From Whitmania pigra (lineage: Eukaryota > Annelida > Clitellata > Hirudinida > Haemopidae), in assembly GCA_021613335.1 (NCBI GenBank), contig JAJTWR010000239.1:62001-126000 (forward strand): 64,000 bases of DNA. Reading direction: 5' to 3'. A program made the position numbers and the translations under genes. Within the stretch, counting starts at the first letter, position 1. Each line of letters begins with the position of its first letter. Under the pieces are notes generated by a model that saw only the letters and a list, made by a program, of their open reading frames with translations, was not told the DNA's origin and searched no databases. Positions 37,640 through 48,453 of this stretch are shown piece by piece.

Positions 37640-40620
37640 AATGCTCCAGACTTATAGAACAAATTCTGGTTTCTGACCTCTTGATTTTCTATGTGCTTTA
37701 CAATTTATTTGACAAATTCCGCCAACATTGAGAAATCTCAGAGATTACCGCTTGGCTTATAGAAAGGTGACATTGGAACTATTTTCAAAACTTCGGTCAA
37801 GCTAACATTTAGTTTGCTTTATTTCAGGAACTCGGTTTAGATCAGACTCAACGTTCAGACTTTAAGTCTACCGCCTGCCTATTTGCTTTTAAAGGCCAAG
37901 TAAAGGAAGTCCCATCTAAAGAGCTTGCTACGTTGCAAGGAAGTTGGGACGGATGGAATCTTGACCTCTGTCATACTGAGGGAGTTATGTGGTGAACTTG
38001 GTTTGCCACCAAAGCAATTTATAACTATTGTAAGGATGAAACATTACTTGATGGTTAAATGGGTTTTATAAATGATTATTTAAATTTTCACAAAATTTAA
38101 AGGATGGGTGCTAGATACCGCTGTCCGGTATCGAATGTTAATATTTGGTGTTGTCAGTGCAGCATCTACACTGGATGAGATAACAATGATTTTGAAAAAT
38201 ATGAGGTCATTGTATCTCAGCCCCCACTTTGGTGCAGTGGTGAGGGATGCAAGGAATTTCTTAAAATCCAATCACTCCCTCAAGACTTTCACCTAGAAGA
38301 CAAGCAGATGAGCAACATCCAAGAAGACCATCAACAAGATCAAAAAATATTGGTCAGTAAAGTGAGTCTTAGAAATATATTGGTAATTGATTGTAACTAT
38401 ATTCCATGTTCAGTCATAATTCTATTTCAGCATCAATTATAACACTCTGAATTCATTCCACATTTTTTACGTGAAATGGATCAGGTAGAATTGGTAAATT
38501 CTGGAGCAAAAGCAAATAGATTTTATAAACCTAATTTCATGGCCAAATTTTGTAAGAACTTTGTGCCAACTCTGCCATTTTGGACAAACTTGATGCAGGG
38601 TTAGTATATTGAATGTTATATGACAACCAAATATGTTACATAATATAATATTTAAGGAGACCTTGGGCGCCATGAAGCTGGTAAACCATACCAGAGTTTA
38701 TCTGAAATATATAATCGCCACAGAAGTATTTCCAATCAGGTTTTTGACTAGAATGTTTCTAACTGAATTATAACTTGTTAGTAATTATATAATAATTATA
38801 ATGAAGACCTATACAAAAGACAATAGAACCAAAGAACTCGTGGAAAAAAGCCAATGGATCCTCAAGAATAACAGGAACTTGGTGATCCATTCAAGACTTG
38901 ATGACTTTCATAATAAACTACAGAGAAGGAAACAGAGGGCTCCTTGACAGATTTTGTGAAACTTCAGGCCTGGAGGCTAGCACAGTAAAGCTAAGATATT
39001 TTTCTTAATGCAGTGATTATAACACATTTATGTTTATGACAGGCATGTGTAAAAGCCATTGGAAAGAGCTCCAAATCCATTTATGTTAATGATAATATAT
39101 CTCCAATGGCTTTTGAACTGGTGAGATTTATTCTTTAAATAATTTAGTGCATTATACATACTGATTAATGCATACAGTCTAAGACAGGATGATGATGACA
39201 TTGTTATTGCTGATGATGGTCCTGAACCTAAGAAGAGTGTCTCTAGTAGTTACAGATAATTAACTTATAAAATAATCCCATCATTAATTTTGCTTTCAAT
39301 AGAAAATGAATCTCACCAGGCAAGAGACATCTTTGTCAGAATTTAATGTGGAAGAAAAGGCAAGCATTTTTAATTACTAAAATTTAGCTTATGTAATGAT
39401 ACATATGTTAGCGTTTCGGTGATGGTAATGATCATGATGTAGGGTGTTCGGAACCTAGTCCGCACTGCCAGGGAGCATTCTTGATAAGGGTTCTATATAT
39501 TCAGTAGCAGGGTAATTGCATTGTTGGTTTGGTTACATAAGGCATTCAAAATATTTTAGTGTGTATCACAATCACGTTGCATTTCTTCCTTGCCAAATGT
39601 TTTTCAATTTTTTTATCAACTGCAGGACGTGATACAAAATGATGAGACAATCAAGATGAAGGCAAAAGAAACAAATGTGAACCAAGTGATATTTTAACAT
39701 TTTAAAATTTAAAAGTCATGGAAAGCAATCAGTTAATTTCCATGTTTCAGGCATCTGATATACAGAAAGTCACATGGAGTTGTGCAGTTGGTGGCAAGTG
39801 GAAGAAGGGTAAGTGTCAAACTGCTGTAGTTTAAAATGAAAAACAGATGCAATTACAAACCAAAATATACTTCCTGAGAATGCTATTGCTAAACAAAATT
39901 TTTCTAGGCTTAAAGGACCAGCCTCAGAATGACCAAACCATTCATCGACAAGAAAAAATATCACCACATTCTGGCAAGCCGGAGAAAATGGTTCACCTCA
40001 GAGCATATCAACATGGCCATGTGATACATGTTTGAACACATTGACTGTTTTTTTTATTCTGAAATTATGTAAGGCGCAATTCGTCCATTGAATACCCCAC
40101 AATAAAATTTGTGCAGATAATCAATGTGAAAAAATCTCCTTGGATTACAATAAGTAACAAGGTGCAGCCACAGTGATGTGTACGACAGTGAGAAGTTCAT
40201 ACGAAGACCGAGACAAATTTCTGATGTGGTATTTGGGACGCTCTTTAATACTATTACAACATGATGTTCAACAGCAATCAAATGCCTATGACTGTGGACC
40301 ATGTGCAATTGCTTTTGCTATAACACTGTCTTGGTATAGACCCCAGCATGTGCAGTTACGATGAAGAACTGAGAAGTGGTATCAGGCAGATCTTCACCAG
40401 TGAGGAACTTATCCCGTTACAATCTGGTCACAGGAGATCAGGGTTGCCAAGGACAATTGATGTAGAAATTTATTGCATCTGTCAAGTGGCTTACCAGGGG
40501 ATGGCACTGCGAACATGGTAGATTGTGATAGGGTGGGAGGCGGTACCATGACGATTGTGTGCAAGCACCAAAGAGTTCGCTGAGGCAGACATGGCATTGT
40601 CATGATTTTCACGAGATTTA
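37640..40620 (+). pseudogene. Island transposon gene, copy B, degraded
   Basis: Covers more of the gene than copy A: helical-module exons at about 37740-37780 and 37826-38050, an exon at about 38100-38360 (GVVSAASTLDEITM), then the same exon-intron series as copy A from 38475 (ATG GATCAG) to the PHD finger at about 40600. Intron sequences and the intronic SINE are shared with copy A, so it arose by DNA-level duplication, not retrotransposition. Indels disrupt the Ulp1 and PHD parts. His and Asp landmarks are altered, while NAYDCG is retained. Confidence 0.72.
39411..39565 (+). repeat. SINE-like insertion in an intron of copy B
   Basis: Orthologous in position to 30505-30662 of copy A; contains GGTGTTCGGAACCTAGTCCG. 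Confidence 0.6.
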
Positions 40621-40659
40621 ACAATAACCAATAAATATTTGACGTGTTGCCATCACAAT

Positions 40660-41100
40660 TGTATTCGTCACGATACACAATAAAAGTTGATAAATTCTCT
40701 CGAGATTATTTGTAAAGTTCGAGTTGCATGGCTTTATTACGAAAGCTTTATTTTGAAAGCTTGGTTTAGTAGAAAGTAACGATGATTCTGGATGTGTAAT
40801 AATGTTATAAATATTTCTACACAAATAACTTATTATTTACATACATTTAAATACTGAAACTTAATTTTTATTTCTGTAATTTTATTTACGTTTTTCCAAA
40901 TAATATAAAAAAAAACAAAGTCTTCCGTTGATTGAGATATGGCCATTTTTAAAAAGCATTTGTAACGTAATTTACAAATATTATAATTTGAATCTTCGCA
41001 TTAAGAAATAAGTGTGAGTGTCTGCTAACTTCAGCTATGTTAGAGACTAGGCTTTTGCCATTATATAAGTATCTGCTGGCGGAAGATATGTTACAACGGA
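40660..41100 (+). repeat. Right arm of copy B
   Basis: Same order as 32440-32880: AAAAGTTGATAAATTCTCTC, AAAGCTTGGTTTAGTAGAAA, ACACAAATAACTTATTATTT, then the end motif GTATCTGCTGGCGGAAGATA. Confidence 0.8.
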
Positions 41101-41394
41101 CGTTAATAAAAAAAAAAAGAAGACATGTTAAATTGTGGTGTTCGGGTGGTTGGTGGATGACACCAAAGGCCATGCCAAGACTGCTCTAGTTGTTTCAAAT
41201 TTAAATTTTAATAGTGCGTTTGTTATTTTTTTCATTTGATTTTATGCGTATTTTATACGACGGTGAAGTTAGCAAGACTTCAGCAAGAACTTTGACATCC
41301 AATAACTTTGGAACGCGTGGAGGTAAAAATATAATTTTTTTTTGTTAGAAAGGTCTTAACATAACATAACATAACAATTATTTATAGTGGTTAA

Positions 41395-43245
41395 GAAGAC
41401 CTGGATCTGTGTAATAACCACTCTTTTTAGTCCTAATATCCGAATTTACTTAAGTAAATTTTGAATTTATCTATTGTGTCAGCATGAATGGTTTCCTTAT
41501 CTAGTTTATTCCATAAGGAAACCACCCTTGAACTGAAATAATTGTTTTTCAAGTTTCCCGAAGCCTTCCTGTATAATTTACAATCGTGCCCTCTAGTAGA
41601 AACACTTTTTGTGGCTTCGAAAAACTGTTCAGGCAAAAGGCCTTCCCTTCCCGATAAAATTTTGAATGCCTCGATGAGGTCCCCTCTATTTCTTCTCTTT
41701 TCCAGAGTCGTTAATTTACATCTATTTAATCTTTCCTCGTAACTAAGCTTTCCAAAACCATCTATCATCCTGGTTGCCCTTCTTTGTACTCTTTCCAACA
41801 TCTCTACATCCTTCCTCAAATGAGGATTCCATACTTGCCCACAGTACTCAAGGTGTGGCCTTACTAATGCCTTATACAATCTCAGTATTACATCCTTGTT
41901 CCTGCTTACTACTGTTCTCTTTATCATTCCAAGTACTCTGTTTGCTTTTTTAGCAACTTCCATGCACTGTAGAGATGCTTTTCCATTGTTCTGCATTATT
42001 ACCCCCAGATCTCTTTCCTGATTTGACTGCTTCAGAATGCTTCCTCCAAATGCATATTCGACTTTCGTGTTTTTGCATCCCATATGCATAATGGAGCATT
42101 TGCTTACGTTGAAAAGCATCTGCCAATCTTCTGCCCATTTGAATAACTTGTTAAGATCTTCCTGAAGTGTATCTACATCTTCTTGCTTGCTGACACTTCT
42201 TGCTACTTTGGTGTCGTCAGCAAACTTGGATAACTTAGATCTTACGCCATCATCCAGATCATTTATATATATGCAGAACAGTACAGGTCCAAGCACCGAT
42301 CCTTGTGGGACGCCGCTAAGTACTGGTTGCCACTCTGAATAAATTCCTCCTATGCCTCCTATGCCTACCAGTTTGTAAACCAATGTAATAGTTTGCCTTC
42401 AATCCCACATGCACCGAGCTTTTTTTGAAGCCTTTGATGGGGCACCTTGTCAAATGCTTTTGCGAAGTCTAGGTACACTACATCAGGGGTACTCAAACTT
42501 TTTTGGCCGGGGTCCACATTACGTAATTTTCAGATAGGTGGCGGTCCACAAGGGTCAAAGTCATGCGGACGGGGGGGTAAAGTAAAAAGTAATGAATTAA
42601 TATTAAAATGCTGTCAGACTTTTTATTTAGTGTGATGCATGGAACTGCTTGTCCTTCATGACTTCTATGATATTTGGAGAATAGCTAGTAATTGCAATTC
42701 TCAAACAATTTCCAAGATGTACATCAGTTAATTGACTTCGATTTTTAGACTTGATAATGTTCATAGTTGAAAATGATGATTCACAGGTGTAAGTTGATTC
42801 AAATATTGTCAGAACTGATAAAGCCAATTTCTTGGAGCAAGGGCATTGACCCTCAATTACAAACTTAGACCAGAATTCAGAATTTTTTAACTTTTTAAAT
42901 TTTTAAATTTATTTTTTTGGAAATAATTGGAGGTCCACTTAAAAGCTATCGGCGGTCCGGATTGTGGACCGCGGTCCGCAGTTTGAGTACCCCTGCACTA
43001 CATCTACAGCCTTGTCATGATCAACCCACTCATAAATTTCTTCAAAAAACTCAAGTAGGTTGGTAAGACACGATCTGTTCTTAGTAAAACCATGTTGGCT
43101 CTTTCCAATCACATCGTTTCTTCCAAAAAAAGTTGATACAGCCTCTTTGATCATTCTTTCCATTACCTTGCAAACTATAGAAGTTAAACTTACTGGCCTG
43201 TAGTTGGATGGCAAACCCCTACTTCCCTTTTTGAATATTTTCTTG
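41395..43245 (-). mobile_element. CR1-type LINE reverse transcriptase, split by a hAT element
   Basis: Minus strand. The upstream part (43214 to 43004) has SNYRPVSLTS and KSQHGFTKNRSC, RT blocks of non-LTR elements. After the hAT insertion the frame resumes with YLDFAKAFDKVPHQRL, and the long ORF 41433..42383 contains SGVPQGSVLGP, the catalytic FADDTK, and CR1-typical VRPHLEYCGQVWNPHLRKD, LERVQRRATRMI and YEERL blocks. A short indel region (GIGGIGG repeat) breaks the frame near 42360-42395. The 3' end carries ATAACATAACATAACA repeats, and the endonuclease is missing. Confidence 0.9.
42484..42995 (-). mobile_element. hAT-family element, internally deleted
   Basis: Ends CAGGGGTACTCAAACTTTTT and its inverted counterpart GTTTGAGTACCCCTG are Charlie-like hAT termini. 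The 8-bp target duplication CACTACAT is at 42476-42483 and 42996-43003. The minus-strand ORF 42627..42827 contains ESSFSTMNIIKSKNRSQLT, the C-terminal dimerisation block of hAT transposases. Confidence 0.93.
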
Positions 43246-43489
43246 CTTTAGAAAATTATGCGCGTAAAAAAATAATGTATTTTGAATAAAAATGAATTTG
43301 TTGTTAACGTATAAAGCTTTGAGCGCCGATAACGTAAAATTTCTTAAACGCGCTTGAAATTTTAAAAACATATTTAAAATCTGCAGATTATTTCCTTTCT
43401 AAAAATATATGTTTCGTGTCTTTAACGTGTCTCCAGCGCAAGTACCGAAATTTAATTTTTAAAAAAGACCGATTTCGTGTTTTAAAGTT

Positions 43490-44060
43490 TTAAATGATAA
43501 TATTTGGAAACTACGTTTCAAATGCTTTTTAAAAATAGTCATATTTTAATCATAGGAAGACTTTGTATTTTTTAAATTATTTGGAAAAAATGTAAATAAA
43601 ATATTGAGTTTAAATATTTTTTTAAAACTTTATGTAAATAATAACTTTTGTATAGAAATACGTAAGTTTAAATATGTATAACATTATCACATCTAGAATC
43701 ACTGTTACTTTATACTAAACCAAGCTTTCAAAATAAACATAGTCCGGAAAAACCATGCAACTCGAACTTTGCAAATAATCTCGAGAAAATTTATCAACTT
43801 TTATTCTGCATCGTGACGAATACAATTTTGATGGCAACACGTCAACTATTTATTGGTTATTGTTAAATCTCGTGAAAATCGAAGTTTAGAGAGCTTAGAT
43901 GACCAGATCATATTGTTTCACATGACTCTTGAGATGGATTTCTGTAAAAATTATTTGTAATTTACGTTATCATACAGTTAATATTTTTATATCTGGTTTT
44001 AAACGCTTATCTAACCTTCTCGACAATTGTAATAGGTCATTTTTCAGGCGAGCCGGTTCA
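43490..44060 (-). repeat. Inverted arm of the island family (copy C side)
   Basis: Reverse complement of 32160-32760: it holds GGAAACTACGTTTCAAATGC, CAAGCTTTCAAAATAAACAT, AATCTCGAGAAAATTTATCA and TTAAACGCTTATCTAACCTT in inverted order. Confidence 0.85.
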
Positions 44061-44560
44061 AAAAAGCCATTGTTAAAAGATAGCTAGCCGGTTCAACTTT
44101 TCACAGCTTGAACTCTAAACTGAACATATCAAACTTAAAATTAAAAACATATAATAAATTAAGAAACATTTAGCTACATTTTCATCTTTTTAAAATTTTT
44201 TAATTGTAAACCATTCAGGAGTTCCAAGTCATTATCTGCACACACCTCAATGCGCTGAGTAGTAAAAACATGAATCAACTTCTCATAGCTTGAACTCTAT
44301 GTGTAACTAACTTATTTTAAAACAAATAACATTTAAATATTCTTGAACCATTCAGCTAAATTTTCATCTTTTTAGAATTTTTTAATTTTAAACCATTCAG
44401 GAGTTCCAAGTCATTATCTGCACAAACCTCCAAGCGAGCTGGTTGAAAAAAGCCAATGCCAAAATATAGCTAGCCGGTTAAACTTCTCATAGCTTGAACT
44501 CCAAACTGAACATATCAAACTTTTAAAAAAAATCATCTGATTAATCGCAAAACTTTCAAC
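44045..44560. repeat. About 182-190-bp tandem repeat, roughly 2.7 copies
   Basis: CCATTCAGGAGTTCCAAGTC recurs at 44211 and 44393; AGCTAGCCGGTT at 44087 and 44469; CATAGCTTGAACTC-like segments three times. The sequence is unrelated to the 183-bp monomer. Confidence 0.8.
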
Positions 44561-44700
44561 AACATTTTAGTTTTTTAGAATTTTTTCAGTTTTACATTTT
44601 TAAATTTATAAATCCTCTATTCAAGGTTTTCGTGAACACCATGTTGAACAAAGTGTTGATGATAGTCGGCGTGTGATAGCTTCTTGAACTAACCAAAAAA

Positions 44701-45157
44701 ATGTCTAGTATTGTCTTCTGTAGGGGTCTGAAATCCGTTGAGTTTTCAGTTGATTCTGTGTTAGAAGTTATGGCGAAGCAGGCAGTAGGTAATTGTTCAC
44801 GTACCGACGTCTGTAAGAAAATTTGCGAAGAACTTCGAGTGCCCTGGTCAGCCAAGTCGAGGACTGCATTGTTTAATTTGTACCATAGACGGTTTAAAAA
44901 GACGTCGCAAGAAAAGATGTCCCTGGAAAGCAATGAAGATACAGGTGATGCAAACGGTTTGATCGAGGAAAGCATAGCTACTGTAAGAAATTCATTACGA
45001 GTTTGCATAATATAAAAGAAATGATAAGCATTCATTTCAAAAAAAGAAGACATGGCTACATGCGACAGGTGCTCCAGGTGGTATCATCGATACTGCCAGA
45101 ACATCCCGGACGAAGTTATAAGAATTGGCAGGGATTGGATCTGTCGACTGCGCCAGT
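44701..45157 (+). pseudogene. Two-exon fragment: helical module plus partial PHD finger
   Basis: Exon from ATG 44701 to a GTAAGA donor at about 44980 encodes ICEELRVPWSAKSRTALFNL, resembling the helical module of copy C (LCGELGLPPKQFMKLRGAY). After an acceptor near 45051 a PHD fragment reads ATCDRCSRWYHRYCQ then DWIC. Its final cysteines are lost where the solo-LTR-like sequence begins at 45158. A diverged relative of the island gene is likely. Confidence 0.5.
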
Positions 45158-45651
45158 TGTTGGGTCTTTGAAACAATAACCAGTTGAACAGAAAACTTTA
45201 TTGGCGGTCAAATATTCAGGAACAGAAACTAGAACTAAATATCGCTAATGGCCAGTACGTAATATAACCAACTCGCAATCCCTATCGTATAACAACCGTA
45301 TCACTCCGTAAACTTGTAGGACTCGAACCAAACTCTAAAACTCCCTCGCTCCCGAGGTCTGTTCTTTTTATACCCGAAATGACGTCACAACAGTAGCGAT
45401 TAAAAATAAAATACTAAAATCCAAAAGCCTTTTAAAACATCTAATTAATTACAAACTAAAACGCAATATGAATACCAATCGGGTAACGACAAGTTTTTGT
45501 ACATATTATTTATTATAACATAAAATACTAAAATCCAAAAGCTTTTTAAAACATCTAATTAATCACAAACTAAAACGCAATATGAATAACAATCGGGTAA
45601 AGACAAGTTATTTTACATTATGCATCTTTGTTTTTGTTTTATTTTGCCACA
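45158..45651 (-). mobile_element. Solo-LTR-like sequence
   Basis: On the minus strand it begins TGTGGCAAAATAAAAC and ends AAGACCCAACA, with a TATAAAAAG box near 45380 and an AATAAAG signal near 45195, in LTR order. An internal segment of about 115 bases (AAAATACTAAAATCCAAAAG onward) is duplicated in tandem at 45405 and 45521. No clear target duplication was found, so the borders are provisional. Confidence 0.55.
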
Positions 45652-45828
45652 CCGTGCTGGCGCATTTTGTTTACATTTTCACACCGTGCTCGTATGAAGC
45701 TGGTGTCTAGAGACCTAATTGGTGTGAGGTTCTTTAATCTAAAAATGTAAGCAAAACCAGTAAGTTCAGATTCAGTTTGTTAAAAAAATTTCAATTAATG
45801 CTAAATTAACAAAACAATTAACTGACTG

Positions 45829-46686
45829 GAAGTTCACTTTCAGGAGATACTTCAGCGAAGGAGTCACTATCAGATTCGAAACTCTAATTAAAAAAAAAAT
45901 TGGCTCATTTATTTTTGACAGTAATTAAGTGAAAAAATAACTTAACAAACTGTATCATTGGACTCTTCCAGTGTTCTTTGGGATGTTTCCTCATCATCCA
46001 TCTTGTCATTTATCTTAAAACCATGATTTGTCTTAACAATTAACATTACTTAGTTATATATGGTTAAAAAATTTTCAGTAGTAAACCTGTGATTCATTTC
46101 CTTGATAACATTTTTCATCGATAACTTTCTCAGCGATTGGACTATCTGGCTTGCTGGCCTGCACAGATTCCTGAAAATCATCAAGAAAAGTTTCATCCTT
46201 ATAATAGTTATAAGCACCTCTTAATTTCATAAATTGCTTTGGTGGCAAACCAAGTTCACCACATAACTCCCTCAGTATGACAGAGGTCAAGATTCCATCT
46301 GTCCCAAGCTTCCTTGCAACGTGCATAGCAAGCTCTTTAGATGGGACTTCCATTACTTGGCCTTTAAAAGCAAATCGGCAGGCCGTAGACTTAAAGTCTG
46401 AACGTTGAGCCTGATCTAAACCGAGTTCCTGAAATAAAGCAAATTAAATGCTAGCTTGACCAAAGTTTTTAAAATAGTTCCAATGTCACCTTTCTATAAG
46501 CCAAGCAGTAATCTCTGAGATTTCTCAATGTGATCAATGTTGAACTCAGGCGAAGGGCCCCACAACATTTCCTCAAAAATTCCTCATTGAGGGAATTTGT
46601 TGGATTGTCCTTGAGGAACTCTTTCATTTCAGCCACAAATACACATTTAGACATGCTCTTTCCATCACGAGAAAGAACTTTTTTAC
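45829..46686 (-). pseudogene. Island transposon gene, copy C: N-terminal helical-module exons
   Basis: Minus-strand exons 46490..46686 and 46087..46428 (the latter phase 0 at both ends, 114 codons) with clean GT-AG borders, then small acidic exons near 45984-46020 and 45845-45890. The first encodes LRKCCGALRLSST..LRNLRDYC and the second LRELCGELGLPPKQFMKLRG, so a helical module of about 45 residues is repeated. Copy B carries the same exons at 37740-38050 in decayed form. The transposase-like, Ulp1 and PHD exons are missing here. The function of the module is not recognised. Confidence 0.6.
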
Positions 46687-46799
46687 CTAGAGAAAATTCA
46701 GGATAATACATTGTCAAATAAATTGTAAAGCACACAGAAAATCAAGAGATCAGAAAACCAGAATTTGTTCTATACATCTGGAGCATTTATATACCAGAT

Positions 46800-47535
46800 A
46801 AAATCATTTACATTTTATTGCGTTCATATCCACATATATAATAAGACCACACTCTCTACAATTCTTCATTGAAATTCCCTTTTCTTTGAACTGTTGGTTC
46901 AACTTCCTATTAGGTTGTGCGCATTCAGATTTCACGCGTAATCATTTTAAGACAAAGATCAAGTATTAGTTAGCAAATCAAATATTTCAAAGGACGGAAA
47001 GCCTGCCTAAGCAAGGAAGCTACATTAGGAACTTACTCTTTATAATACCTACGAATCTAATTGCTTATGGTCTATTTACGACCGTGGCTTCCAAATTGGA
47101 TTTCATCAAAGGCATAATATCGGAAGCTTAGTTTATTTTCGACATGATAAAATGCAAGCATGTAAATACTAGCGTTCGAGGATTGGGATGTTTTGGTATT
47201 TATGCAGAGCCATAAGCGAATATGTTTATAAAATAAAATTGAAATCTTAACGAACATTTTGGCGTGCAGGTTAGCCGAATGGGTTACGTGCCTGCATACG
47301 GCGGTAATGGCAACAGTCGTAATGTGTCGTGTTCGAAACCCAGCCTGCACTGCCGCCAGCGCCCTTGGGAAGGAGCGCTATATAAATGGTTACAAGAAGC
47401 GCCTCTGACGCTATGCATATGGCGCTATATAAATGAAGTTACAATTTGATGCACATTTATTTGATCAGTCTAAACTTCGTGATTATCGAGTAAAAGAACT
47501 CGTACGGCAATTAAATACTGGAAGGACTTTCCGCT
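46800..47535 (-). repeat. Arm of copy C
   Basis: Reverse complement of 28900-29430 of copy A (CAAGGAAGCTACATTAGGAA, GCTTCCAAATTGGATTTCAT, ATTTATGCAGAGCCATAAGC), interrupted by a SINE at 47262. Confidence 0.85.
47262..47449 (+). mobile_element. tRNA-derived SINE
   Basis: The head GCAGGTTAGCCGAATGGGTT provides an A box and TGTTCGAAACCC a B box, as in a tRNA-type RNA polymerase III promoter. The body contains CCCTTGGGAAGGAGCGCTAT, and the tail is CGCCTCTGACGCTATGCATA then GGCGCTATATAAATGAAGTT with no poly(A). It interrupts arm sequence between ACGAACATTTTG and ATGCACATTTAT; a short ATTTG-like duplication flanks it. The tail matches the 3' end of the L2-like LINE at 16797-16850. Confidence 0.88.
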
Positions 47536-47718
47536 TAAGATGTCTCACGATATTTTAAGCACTTATGTTGTTCCACACATTTTTCGGCTAATAAGGTATA
47601 CATATTTGGAAAGTAGAAATCTTAACGAACATTTTGATGCACATTTCGTCAGTAGTAAAGTCGTAGTTACTGAGTAAGAAGACTTGCAAAACATTCCATT
47701 AATGGAAGGACTTCCGCT

Positions 47719-48272
47719 TGTAGTGTAAATGTATATACACAGACAATCAGAAGAATAAATGCAGGAACAGAGGAATTGTTGACTCGAGTTGAGAAGGAAT
47801 AATATCGCGTTGAGTTCATGAAACATAAAAAAAAACATGGCGCTCGGAGCCCGCGTCTCTAATTATGCAAGTAGGACAAAGTTCCTGTGTCCAACAATAC
47901 TCCCCCACCAGAGAGCAAACTGGCGAACGAAAAGTCAGGGCTCGTAGTCCTCGATTTTCTTGGGCCAGTGAACTCTTCGTCCGGAGCGTGTTTGAGGTTG
48001 AGCCAGAGGTGTTGCTGGGTTGATAGTTGGGGATGGGTTGGCTGTGGGTGGAACTGAAGTCTGGGGCAGAATTGCTGGTTTCAGCCTGTCGATGGACACT
48101 GCGTCATTCCGGCCATTCTTCCTGACGACGAAGTATTTCCGATGGCGCTCTTGGACGGCAAAGGGACCGTCGTATGGTGGATGCAGCGGTGGTTTGTGAG
48201 AATCGACCCGGATGAGTACTTGTGTCCATCGACAGGCTGAAACCAGCAATTCTGCCCCAGACTTCAAAAAAA
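47719..48272 (-). mobile_element. Truncated Ty3/gypsy-type 3' end: integrase C-terminus, PPT, LTR
   Basis: Minus strand. ORF 47935..48222 has RVDSHKPPLHPPYDGPFAV and VSIDRLKPA, the C-terminal integrase tail of Ty3/gypsy polyproteins, then a Pro-rich end and a stop. GGTGGGGGAGTA is a polypurine tract beside the LTR, which spans 47719-47896 with TG...CA ends. The 5' side is broken: bases 48223-48266 are an inverted copy of 48055-48098, so the apparent ORF start is an artefact. The same module recurs in the next three units. Confidence 0.88.
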
Positions 48273-48453
48273 AAGATGTCTCGCGATATTTTAAGCACTC
48301 ATGTTGTTCCGCACATTTTTCGGCTAATAACGTATACATCTTTGGAAAGTAGAAATCTTAACGAACATTTTGATGCACATTTCGTCAGTAGTAAAGTCGT
48401 AGTTACTTTGTAAGAAGACTTGCAAAACATTCCATTAATGGAAGGACTTCCGC

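Noticed and set aside
47262..47345. Functional tRNA gene
   Set aside because: A and B boxes are present but the cloverleaf arms do not pair convincingly and the sequence continues into a SINE body and LINE-like tail.
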